Of a stretch of DNA of 8,931 bases, positions 1-5,173 are shown in pieces. The notes beneath the pieces were generated by a model that did not search any database, had not been told where the DNA came from, and saw only the letters and a program-made list of their open reading frames with translations. The translations under genes were made by a program, and so were the position numbers. The stretch is from JAKAQB01 sp035702855 (GTDB taxonomy: Bacteria > Actinomycetota > Acidimicrobiia > Acidimicrobiales > Palsa-688). Numbering within the stretch: the stretch's first letter is position 1; each line of letters begins with the position of its first letter. The stretch covers positions 1 through 8,931 of the forward strand of contig DASSZM010000031.1 in assembly GCA_035702855.1 (NCBI GenBank), read 5' to 3'.

Positions 1-513
1 CGCAAGGGCGGCAAGGAGGTCACCGCGGCCCGCAAGCGAGAGCTGCGGCGGACGGCGCGCGACGGCGAGGACGCCGAGCGCACGTTCGTGCAGTCCAACC
101 TGCGCCTCGTGGTGTCCATCGCCAAGAAGTACCAGGCCTCCGGGCTGCCACTGCTCGACCTCATCCAGGAGGGCAACCTCGGCCTGATGCACGCCGTCGA
201 GAAGTTCGACTGGCGCAAGGGTTTCAAGTTCTCGACGTACGCAACCTGGTGGATCCGCCAGGCGATCACCCGCGGAATCGCCAACACGGGCCGCACGATC
301 CGCCTCCCGGTCCACGCCGGTGACACGCTGGCCCGGGTGCAGAAGGCACAGGCCCGCCTCGAGCTCACGTTCGGCCGGCCGGCCACCCTCGCCGAGCTCG
401 GCGTCGAGGTCGAGCTCCCCGAGGACAAGCTGATCGAGGCGCTCCGATTCCGCGCCGAGCCGCTGTCGCTGTCCGAGCCCCTGCGGGAGGACGGCGACGC
501 CGAACTCGGCGAC
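1..513 (+). pseudogene. Primary-type sigma-70 factor fragment (regions 1.2/2 to early 3), cut at both ends
   Basis: RNA polymerase sigma factor of the RpoD/HrdB group, which recognises promoter -10 elements and melts DNA. The frame is open from base 1, so the true start lies outside the window. Codons 29-45 carry the core-binding region 2.1 (NLRLVVSIAKKYQ), then LLDLIQEGNLGLMHAVEKF, and codons 70-89 carry the -10-recognition helix DWRKGFKFSTYATWWIRQAI. Region 3 begins with LPVHAGDTLARVQKAQARLE and reaches LSLSEPLREDGDAELGD at about 513. Where a sigma factor should continue into regions 3.2 and 4, the sequence becomes the reverse complement of a second sigma gene. The frame stays open to 2064 only because antisense GC-rich DNA lacks stops, and that tail is not sigma-like. 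The product would lack region 4 and should not use -35 elements. It is either a genuine truncated gene or one side of a chimeric join. The family call is firm. Whether the break exists in the cell is unknown. Confidence 0.8.
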
Positions 514-876
514 GGTCGGTCGCCGGCCCAGCTGCCCCTCGAGGCGTCCCCGGGCCTTGGTGACCCGGGTCAGCAGGTCACCGGCGTGCACCGGGAGGCG
601 CACGGTGCGGCCGGTGTTGGCGATGCCGCGGGTGATCGCCTGGCGGATCCACCACGTGGCGTAGGTCGAGAACTTGAAGCCCTTGCGCCAGTCGAACTTC
701 TCGACGGCGTGCATCAGGCCGAGGTTGCCCTCCTGGACCAGGTCGAGCAGCGGCAGCTCGGCGGCCTGGTACTTCTTGGCGATGGACACGACGAGGCGGA
801 GGTTGGCCTTGACGAAGGTCTCGGCCGCCTCGTCGCCGTCGCGCACGAGCCGTCGCAGCTCCCGCTTGCGGGCCGG
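31..876. repeat. Large imperfect inverted repeat formed by the two sigma gene copies
   Basis: The left arm is about 31-402 and the right arm about 505-876, with roughly 100 bp between them that belongs only to the rightward copy. The longest exact inverted match I can trace is 58 bp, 164-221 against 680-737, over the core-binding part of region 2. Elsewhere the arms differ mainly at third codon positions plus scattered replacements, as expected for paralogues. The point where both genes stop matching sigma factors lies in the near-palindrome GCCGAACTCGGC at 499-510, which could have served as microhomology for a fold-back join. Confidence 0.75.
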
Positions 877-1044
877 TGTCAGGTTCTTCCCGGACCCCAT
901 CTCCGCCCGGGCCTCGCGACCGGCCTCGATCGCCTGGGCCAGGCGGGCCTCGTCGTCCTTGGTGAGAAGCGCATGCTTACCGATGTCGTTCAAGTAGAGG
1001 CGGACAAGGTCCTCCTCGGGCTGAGCGGCGTGGTTGTTGGGCAC
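505..1044 (-). pseudogene. Second primary-type sigma-70 factor, intact N-terminus, truncated in region 3
   Basis: Another RpoD/HrdB-like sigma factor, read leftward. It starts at GTG 1044-1042, with GAGGAGAGG at 1064-1056 as a plausible ribosome site, and no in-frame start lies just upstream. The short N-terminus goes straight into region 1.2 (EEDLVRLYLNDIGKHALLTK, residues 10-29), so there is no long region 1.1. Region 2 follows with NLRLVVSIAKKYQ at 81-93 and DWRKGFKFSTYATWWIRQAI at 118-137, then LPVHAGDLLTRVTKARGRLE at 150-169 and RRPTVAE ending at 505. After that the frame runs antisense through the first sigma copy, with no stop to base 1. It is about 80% identical in protein to the copy at 1-513, counted by eye over 123 residues, so the two are paralogues and not the same gene. 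Regions 3.2 and 4 are missing. It may be the N-terminal part of the main vegetative sigma or an HrdB-like alternative. Confidence 0.8.
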
Positions 1045-1142
1045 TGCGTGGACGTCCTCTCCTCGACCCGGCCCGGGAGGGCGGCGAGGCATCCACCGGG
1101 GTGGAACCTCGACCAGGGCTCACGGTGCCGATGCTCGGTGCG

Positions 1143-1171
1143 ATCCTACCGGACAGGGGCCGATTCGGGAA
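1143..1171 (-). promoter_or_regulatory. Candidate sigma-70 promoter for the leftward sigma gene
   Basis: On the minus strand, TAGGAT (1148-1143) is a good actinobacterial -10 hexamer, with a weak -35 TTCCCG (1171-1166) exactly 17 bp upstream. Transcription would begin near 1136 and leave a leader of about 90 nt before the GTG at 1044. This is the only convincing -10 in the 177-bp gap between the rhodanese stop and the sigma start. The -35 match is poor. Confidence 0.4.
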
Positions 1172-1194
1172 GGGTGGAGCGGGTAGGGACCTGG

Positions 1195-1213
1195 CCCGGT
1201 GGCCGCCTCCGGG
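1195..1213 (-). terminator. Possible weak stem-loop after the rhodanese gene
   Basis: CCCGG (1195-1199) and CCGGG (1209-1213) can pair across a 9-nt loop just beyond the rhodanese stop codon (1222-1224). The stem is only 5 bp with no T tract, so in DNA this GC-rich it may be chance. It would separate the rhodanese transcript from the sigma promoter at 1143-1171. Confidence 0.2.
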
Positions 1214-1221
1214 TGGGGGCC

Positions 1222-1554
1222 TCAGTGGGGCGTGGGCCCGGTGACGACCGGTCGGCCGGCGGCCAGCCAACCGTTGGTGCCGCCGGCCACGGACACGGCG
1301 GCGTAGCCGGCGTCGACGAGGGCCCGGGTGGCCTGCAGGCTGCGGCCGCCGGCGGCGCAGATCACGAACAGTGGGTCGGTGACGGGGATCTCCTCCTGGC
1401 GGGCAGCCAGCTCCCCCAGGGGGATGAGCACGGCGCCGGCGACGTGGGCCGCCTCGTACTCGTCGGGGTTGCGCACGTCGAGGACGGTGGCGCCCCGGGC
1501 GTGGGCGTCGGCGAAGGCGTCCAGGTCGATCTCGAGGTCGTCGGCTGCGGGCAT
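1222..1554 (-). CDS. Single-domain rhodanese-like sulfurtransferase
   Basis: Small cytoplasmic protein of 110 residues, spanning one complete rhodanese domain (about 100 residues). It starts with DLEIDLDAFADAHARGATVLDVRNPDEYEAAHVAGAVLIPLGEL, which holds the family's LDVR and DEYxxxHVxGAxxIP signatures at residues 25-46. The active-site loop CAAGGRS places the sulfur-carrying cysteine at residue 66, and the loop has the usual CxxGxRS form. The helix after it (ATRALVDAGY) and the closing VAGGTNGWLAAGRPV are also typical. Such proteins pass sulfane sulfur from thiosulfate or a persulfide to an acceptor. The acceptor cannot be told from the sequence. It lies 64 bp downstream of pdxH on the same strand and could be read through from it. 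No clear ribosome site precedes the ATG at 1554. Confidence 0.88.
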   Translation of the reverse strand: MPAADDLEIDLDAFADAHARGATVLDVRNPDEYEAAHVAGAVLIPLGELAARQEEIPVTDPLFVICAAGGRSLQATRALVDAGYAAVSVAGGTNGWLAAGRPVVTGPTPH

Positions 1555-1618
1555 CCCGACATTGTGGTCGATCCGCCCGCAGGAGCGGTCATTTCCGGCG
1601 CGGCGCGGTCGGGACGGC

Positions 1619-2233
1619 TCAGGGCGACAGCCGCTCGAGCGACCAGCCGGCGCCGTCGCGGCGGTAGCGGACCCGGTCGTGGAGCCGGCTCGGGCGCCCC
1701 TGCCAGAACTCCACGCGGTCGGGCACGACGCGGAACCCGCCCCACCAGGGGGGACGGGACACCGCCTCGCCGGCGAAGCGGGCCTCGGCCTCGGCGAAGC
1801 GGGCCTCGAGGGTCGCCCGGCCGGGCAGGACGCTGCTCTGCTCGGACGCCCAGGCGCCGATCTGCGACCCGCGGGCTCGGCTGGCGAAATAGGCGTCGGC
1901 CAGCTCGCCGGCGACCCGCTCGACGGTGCCGGCGACGCGGACCTGGCGGTCGAGGGGCGCCCAGCGCCAGGCGAGGGCGGCGCGGGGGTTGGCGGCGAGC
2001 TGGGTGCCCTTGGCGCTGTGCTCGTTGGTGTAGAAGACCCAGCCCCGGTCGTCGACGGCCTTGAGCAGCACGAAGCGCACGTCGGGGGCGCCGTCGGCGG
2101 TAGCGGTCGACAGTGCCATCGCGTCCGGTTCGGCCACCCCGGCCGCCTCGGCCTCGGTGTACCAGCGGCGGAACTGCTCGAGCGGGTCGGCCACCACGTC
2201 GGCTGCGTCCAGGCTCCGGCTGTGCTCGCCCAT
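1619..2233 (-). CDS. pdxH: Pyridoxamine/pyridoxine 5'-phosphate oxidase
   Basis: FMN-dependent oxidase that makes pyridoxal 5'-phosphate from pyridoxamine or pyridoxine phosphate, the last step of vitamin B6 cofactor formation and salvage. The 204-residue product has the normal family length and every expected motif in order: PLEQFRRWYTEA at 17-28, RFVLLK at 53-58 (substrate and FMN phosphate contacts), FYTNEHSAKG at 67-76, RQVRVAGTVERV at 96-107, SRARGSQIGAWAS at 118-130, and the C-terminal PPWWGGFRVVPDRVEFWQGR and RLHDR at 161-187. The start is ATG 2233, directly before MGEHSRSL. The open frame continues 144 codons upstream but is low-complexity antisense of flgN. The gene begins 29 bp after flgN and probably shares its transcript, although TACGCT at 2248-2243 could be a private -10 giving a very short leader. 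An oxygen-dependent B6 enzyme implies an aerobic host. Confidence 0.95.
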   Translation of the reverse strand: MGEHSRSLDAADVVADPLEQFRRWYTEAEAAGVAEPDAMALSTATADGAPDVRFVLLKAVDDRGWVFYTNEHSAKGTQLAANPRAALAWRWAPLDRQVRVAGTVERVAGELADAYFASRARGSQIGAWASEQSSVLPGRATLEARFAEAEARFAGEAVSRPPWWGGFRVVPDRVEFWQGRPSRLHDRVRYRRDGAGWSLERLSP

Positions 2234-2262
2234 GGGCCGGCGAGCGTAGCCCCAGGGCGGCT

Positions 2263-2724
2263 TCAGCCGGCCTCGACGAAGTCCCGGAGCGAGGGCCCGA
2301 TCCGGACGACGGGCGGGGCCTCGCCGCCCGTCTCCTCCGCCCACCGGCGGTTGGAGTCGGCCAGCGCGGTGATGGACGCCACCGCCTCCTGGAGCGCCTC
2401 GAGGTGGGCGTCGAGGATCTGCGACCAGGGGTCGGCGACGGCCCGGGCGAGCTGCGGGAGCGTCGCCGGCGACGCCACGCCCAGGGCGACCCCGACCGCC
2501 TCGCTGCTCACCGCCCGGACCAGCTCGGCGAGGCGGAGCCGGTCCTGGACCTGCTCGACCTCCCGGCGCGCCGTCGGCAGCCACCGCTGCCCGCCGGCGC
2601 GGGCCAGCAGGCGCTCCTCCTCCAGGCGGAAGCGGAGCAGATCGAGGAGCCGGCGCACGTGCCACAGGGCCGCGGACAGCTCCTCGAGGGCTACGTCGGG
2701 TCGGCGGGGCACTGTGGCGTCCAT
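2263..2724 (-). CDS. flgN: FlgN-like flagellar export chaperone
   Basis: Predicted 153-residue, almost entirely helical cytoplasmic protein with no membrane segment. FlgN-family proteins hold the hook-filament junction proteins FlgK and FlgL for export by the flagellar type III apparatus. Recognition rests on the pattern LEELSAALWHVRRLLDLLRF, then RLEEERLLARAGGQRWLPTA and REVEQVQDRLRLAELVRA (residues 13-70), followed by ALGVASPATLPQLA and a C-terminal helix ending in ADSNRRWAEE. Actinobacterial FlgN proteins share this LLFxLEEExLLLxxGxxRWLxxAxxEVE style. The ATG at 2724 is 31 bp after the LuxR-type regulator's stop, without a strong ribosome site. A nearby GTG at codon 5 is an alternative start. 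The pairing with fliA across the divergent region supports a motility role. No flgK or flgL follows, which is unusual because flgN commonly sits just upstream of them. The family assignment is good but not certain, because these chaperones diverge fast. Confidence 0.72.
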   Translation of the reverse strand: MDATVPRRPDVALEELSAALWHVRRLLDLLRFRLEEERLLARAGGQRWLPTARREVEQVQDRLRLAELVRAVSSEAVGVALGVASPATLPQLARAVADPWSQILDAHLEALQEAVASITALADSNRRWAEETGGEAPPVVRIGPSLRDFVEAG

Positions 2725-2755
2725 CGGCGCCGGGCGCGACAGCTTGAGGAGGGGG

Positions 2756-3415
2756 TCAGTGCAGGAGCCCCAGCGCCACCGCCCGGGACGTGGCCTCGTG
2801 GCGGGTCCGGACCTCGAGCTTGGCGTAGATGCTGGCCAGGTGGGACTTCACCGTGGCCGGTGAGATGTACAGCGCCTCTGCGATGGTGGCGTTGGACTCC
2901 CCCTGCGCGAGGTGGGCGAGCACCTGCTGCTCCTTGGCGGTGAGCGGCGAGGCGACGACGGCCCCGGGGGGTGAGCCGGCCGGGGCCTCGAAGCCGACCA
3001 GCAGCGACATGAGCGCCGGGGCGATGGCCCGCTCGCCGGCGGTGACCGACCGGACCATGGCGGCGAGGTCCTCGGGGAGCACCGTGCGCAGCGCCACGCC
3101 GGCCACACCGGCGTCGAGCAGCCCCACCAGGGCGTCGCGGTCGACCCGACCGACGAGGGCGATCACGCAGGCCTGACTGCCGGCGAGGCGCCGGCGGAGG
3201 GTGTCGGTCTCGGCCTCGTCGGATGCCCCCACGACGGCGTACCCGGCGCCGAGCCGGCGGGCGGCGTCGAAGGCGACGGTGACGCTGTCGCACAGCTCGA
3301 GGGTCACGACGTTGGCGAGGCGCAGGGCGGCGGCGATGCCGACCCGGGCGAGTGGCATGCGGTCGGCCACCACCGCCGTCGAACCGAGGTCGATCACCCC
3401 TCCTTCGCCGTCCAA
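2756..3415 (-). CDS. NarL/LuxR-type regulator with a degenerate receiver domain
   Basis: DNA-binding regulator of 219 residues, the usual NarL-family length. The N-terminal half (about 12-135) folds like a response-regulator receiver, with TAVVADRMPLARVGIAAAL at 13-31, ALVGRVDRDALVGLLDAGVAGVAL at 86-109 and the final helix DLAAMVRSVTAGE. The phosphoacceptor position, normally in a DhVhhDhxMP stretch, reads YAVVGASDE (59-67) with no aspartate in place. The conserved switch lysine is Arg110 in VALRTVL. Residues 156-216 are a standard LuxR helix-turn-helix (LTAKEQQVL, then SNATIAEALYISPATVKSHLASIYAKL). I infer phosphorylation-independent control, perhaps by ligand or protein binding. The TTG at 3415 gives the longest form. 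A GTG at 3397 is possible, but AAGGAGG sits only one base before it. It leads an apparent operon with flgN and pdxH, and faces fliA across 189 bp, so control of motility is likely. Confidence 0.85.
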   Translation of the reverse strand: MDGEGGVIDLGSTAVVADRMPLARVGIAAALRLANVVTLELCDSVTVAFDAARRLGAGYAVVGASDEAETDTLRRRLAGSQACVIALVGRVDRDALVGLLDAGVAGVALRTVLPEDLAAMVRSVTAGERAIAPALMSLLVGFEAPAGSPPGAVVASPLTAKEQQVLAHLAQGESNATIAEALYISPATVKSHLASIYAKLEVRTRHEATSRAVALGLLH

Positions 3416-3462
3416 GGAACCCCAATCCCCTCTCCGAGCGGGCCCGGTGACGGGCGCGCCGC

Positions 3463-3492
3463 AAGGTAGCAGACCGCGGCCACCCGGGTCAG
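3463..3492 (-). promoter_or_regulatory. Candidate promoter for the regulator-flgN-pdxH operon
   Basis: On the minus strand, TACCTT (3468-3463) fits the TANNNT -10 pattern. CTGACC (3492-3487), 18 bp upstream, keeps the TGAC core of a -35 element. Transcription from here would give a leader of about 40 nt to the TTG at 3415. It rests on two hexamer matches in GC-rich DNA. Confidence 0.35.
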
Positions 3493-3495
3493 GAT

Positions 3496-3503
3496 GACTA
3501 GTC
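3496..3503. promoter_or_regulatory. Candidate operator: AT-rich palindrome in the divergent region
   Basis: GACTAGTC is a perfect 8-bp palindrome, extendable with slack to GAT...ATC on either side, near the middle of the 189-bp gap between the regulator and fliA. It lies just upstream of the candidate -35 at 3487-3492. Short AT-containing dyads are rare in this composition and LuxR-type proteins bind dyads, so it could be a shared site controlling both directions. On the plus strand CCGATCA at 3503-3509 also weakly resembles a sigma-28 -10 element, but I see no matching -35. Confidence 0.25.
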
Positions 3504-3604
3504 CGATCAGAGAGGAGTCCATAGCCCGACCGACCTAGATGACGCCCCCATTTCCGCCGGGCGGAGGATCAAGGCGGGGGGCCCGACGCGCCGAGGACCA
3601 GGGC

Positions 3605-4489
3605 ATGTCGTCGGTCAAGGTCTCCGCTGCCGCCCCCTCCGAGGAGGAGCTGGTCCGGGCGCATCTCCCGCTGGTGCACTACGCCGTGGCCGAGGTCGCC
3701 GGCCGGGTGCCCCGCCACGTGAGCCGCGACGACCTGACCTCGGCGGGGATGGCCGGCCTGGCCCAGGCCGCCCGCAGCTTCGACCCCGAACGGGCCATCA
3801 GCTTCTCCCGCTTCGCGTCGACCCGCATCCGCGGCGCCATCCTCGACGAGCTGCGCTCGAGGGACTGGGCCAGCCGCTCGGTCCGGGCCAAGGCCCGCGA
3901 GGTGGGCGCGGCGGCCGACCGGCTCACCGGCACGCTCGGCCGGACGCCGACGACCAAGGAGCTCGCCGACCACCTGGGCGTCGACCCGACCGACCTCGAC
4001 GACCTCAACTGCGACGTGCAGCGCTCCGTGGTCCTCAACCTCGACGACCTCGGCCCGACCGGCTCCGGAGACGAGGCGGTGCTCACCGGCGAGCTCGGTC
4101 CCGACGCCCAGCTGCTCGAGCGGGAGCGCCAGGCCTACCTGGTCGCTGCCGTCGCCAACCTGCCCGAGCGACTCCGCCGGGTGGTGATGGGCTACTTCTT
4201 CGAGGAGCTCCCCATGCACGTGCTGGCCGCAGAGCTCGGCGTCACCGACTCCCGCATCTCCCAGATGCGGGCGGAGGCGCTGGTGCTGCTCAAGGAGGCG
4301 ATCGACGCCCAGCTTGAGCCGGCGGCCGAGACCGCGCCGGCGCCCCGCCCGGCGACACGCGGCAAGGTCGACGGTGGTCGCGCCGCCCGCCGGCGGGCCG
4401 CCTACCTCCAGGCCGTCGCCAGCCACCACGACTTCCGCACGAGGCTGGCTCCCGCCTCGGCCAGCCTGGCCAGCCTGGCATCCGCCTGA
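3605..4489 (+). CDS. fliA: Flagellar sigma factor sigma-28 (FliA/WhiG group)
   Basis: Alternative sigma factor that directs RNA polymerase to late flagellar and chemotaxis promoters. The 294-residue form starts at ATG 3605 with GAGGA 7 nt before it. An upstream ATG at 3539 has no ribosome site and adds a Pro/Gly/Arg-rich stretch, so I reject it. Region 2 runs from EEELVRAHLPLVHYAVAEVA (13-32) through DDLTSAGMAGLAQAARSFDP to the FliA/WhiG hallmark RFASTRIRGAILDELRSRDW (69-88). Region 3 holds LTGTLGRTPTTKELADHLGV (107-126). Region 4 is intact: LPERLRRVVMGYFFEELPMH (186-205) and AAELGVTDSRISQMRAEALV (208-227), with the -35-binding helix. About 60 further residues follow, including Ala/Pro-rich linkers and a basic GRAARRRAAYLQAVASHHDF segment, longer than enteric FliA. 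It diverges from the regulator-flgN operon. WhiG, the sporulation relative, is the alternative reading, but FlgN nearby favours FliA. Confidence 0.92.
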   Translation: MSSVKVSAAAPSEEELVRAHLPLVHYAVAEVAGRVPRHVSRDDLTSAGMAGLAQAARSFDPERAISFSRFASTRIRGAILDELRSRDWASRSVRAKAREVGAAADRLTGTLGRTPTTKELADHLGVDPTDLDDLNCDVQRSVVLNLDDLGPTGSGDEAVLTGELGPDAQLLERERQAYLVAAVANLPERLRRVVMGYFFEELPMHVLAAELGVTDSRISQMRAEALVLLKEAIDAQLEPAAETAPAPRPATRGKVDGGRAARRRAAYLQAVASHHDFRTRLAPASASLASLASA

Positions 4490-4498
4490 GCCGCCGGG

Positions 4499-4529
4499 GG
4501 CTCCATGCCGCCAGGACCGGCGGGGAGCC
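4499..4529. terminator. Bidirectional stem-loop between fliA and pyrE
   Basis: GGCTCC (4499-4504) pairs with GGAGCC (4524-4529), and inside it CCGCC (4508-4512) pairs with GGCGG (4519-4523) around a 6-nt loop. Together they make an 11-bp stem with a 3-nt bulge on one side. It fills the 51-bp gap between the convergent stop codons of fliA (4489) and pyrE (4541). There is no T run, as is common for high-GC actinobacterial terminators. Confidence 0.6.
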
Positions 4530-4540
4530 TGCGCCGGCCG

Positions 4541-5140
4541 TCAGCCGGCGAGCGGCTCGATCCCCAGGTCCGCCCAGGTGAGCAGGGGGACCCAGGGGAT
4601 ACCGGCGGTGGCGAAGCGCTCGGCGACCGCCGGGCTGCGGTCGACCACCGTGGCGGCGGCGACGACGGTCGCCCCGGTCCCGGTCATCCGCTCGATGGCA
4701 CGCAGGAGCGACCCGCCGGTCGAGACGGTGTCCTCGACGGCCAGCACCCGGTCGCCGGGGCCGAGCCGGTGCCCCTCCACCCACTGCCCGCGGCCGTAGC
4801 CCTTCGGCTCCTTGCGCACCGAGCACCACGCGGCGTCGCCGCGCAGCAGGGCGGCGGCGTGCGCCAGCGGATCGGCGCCCATGGTCGGACCGCCGACGAC
4901 GTCCCACTCCACCTCGACCGCCTCGATCAGCGCCTGGCCGACGGCCCGTAGGGCGGCGCCCTCCGCCACCGCCTGGCGCACGTCCACGTAGTCGTGGCTG
5001 GTGCCCCCCGAGGAGAGGCGGAACGGCTCCTCCCGCCGCTCGTAGCCGCGGGCGCGCACGAGCTCGGCGAGCTCGGCGCGGCGTTCGGGGGGAAGGGCCA
5101 CCGCGGGGACTCTAGCGGGGACCCCCGCACCGGCCACCAT
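4541..5140 (-). CDS. pyrE: Orotate phosphoribosyltransferase
   Basis: Converts orotate and PRPP to orotidine 5'-monophosphate in UMP synthesis, in the cytoplasm. The 199-residue product has the expected length and motifs: substrate-side FRLSSGGTSHDYVDVRQAV at 40-58, GGPTMGADPLA at 83-93, and the mobile loop VRKEPKGYGRGQWVEG at 108-123 with the catalytic lysine region (Lys110, Lys113). The PRPP-binding signature RVLAVEDTVSTGGSLL at 131-146 has its adjacent acidic pair and TGGS turn. The ATG at 5140 is the longest sensible start. Upstream codons are antisense of the glycosyltransferase, and a GTG at 5101 (VALPPERRAEL) may be the true start, because the ATG overlaps the divergent gene's ATG. No strong ribosome site helps choose. 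The gene stands alone, away from other pyrimidine genes, and converges on fliA across a stem-loop. Confidence 0.93.
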   Translation of the reverse strand: MVAGAGVPARVPAVALPPERRAELAELVRARGYERREEPFRLSSGGTSHDYVDVRQAVAEGAALRAVGQALIEAVEVEWDVVGGPTMGADPLAHAAALLRGDAAWCSVRKEPKGYGRGQWVEGHRLGPGDRVLAVEDTVSTGGSLLRAIERMTGTGATVVAAATVVDRSPAVAERFATAGIPWVPLLTWADLGIEPLAG

Positions 5141-5173
5141 GGGTGACTGCACCCACCGGCCACCATGGGTGAC
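5128..5173. repeat. 26-bp tandem repeat spanning the divergent pyrE and glycosyltransferase starts
   Basis: A 20-bp stretch at 5128-5147 recurs exactly at 5154-5173. Including the partly matching 6-bp tails, the period is 26 bp and there are two copies. Each copy contains CCATGG, so each offers an ATG on both strands. Only the first copy's ATGs are in frame with the glycosyltransferase (5139) and pyrE (5140). The second copy's ATGs (5165 rightward, 5166 leftward) are out of frame with both genes. It could be a duplicated operator or a recent slippage duplication. Confidence 0.85.

Noticed and set aside
1362..1745. Leftward frame of 127 codons overlapping rhodanese and the end of pdxH
   Set aside because: Its residues are a frame-shifted reading of the rhodanese gene (Pro/Thr/Arg-rich), whereas the chosen frame has the full rhodanese motif set.
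514..2064. Rightward frame continuing from the sigma fragment for about 500 further codons
   Set aside because: It runs antisense through the second sigma gene, the rhodanese and much of pdxH, and the translation is low-complexity Gly/Arg/Pro with no recognisable domain. GC-rich antisense DNA rarely contains stops. Any annotation of a single 658-residue protein here would be an artefact.
2691..3464. Alternative leftward frame of about 257 codons over the regulator
   Set aside because: Arg/Pro/Gly-rich shadow of the LuxR-type gene in another frame, with no domain and incompatible with the intact helix-turn-helix frame.
3539..3604. Upstream ATG extending fliA by 22 residues
   Set aside because: No ribosome site at a proper distance, and the added residues (Pro/Gly/Arg-rich) do not match sigma-28 proteins. 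ATG 3605 has GAGGA 7 nt upstream.
4523..4557. Second inverted repeat (GCCGGC pairs) next to the pyrE stop
   Set aside because: Built from the self-palindromic GCCGGC, which is common by chance at this GC content. The 4499-4529 stem explains the gap better.
5133..5168. Two perfect eukaryotic Kozak-like sequences (GCCACCATGG), hinting at vector DNA
   Set aside because: They fall inside a tandem repeat whose surroundings match the composition of the host genes on both sides, and no vector backbone, tag or eukaryotic coding sequence is present. Coincidence is the better reading.
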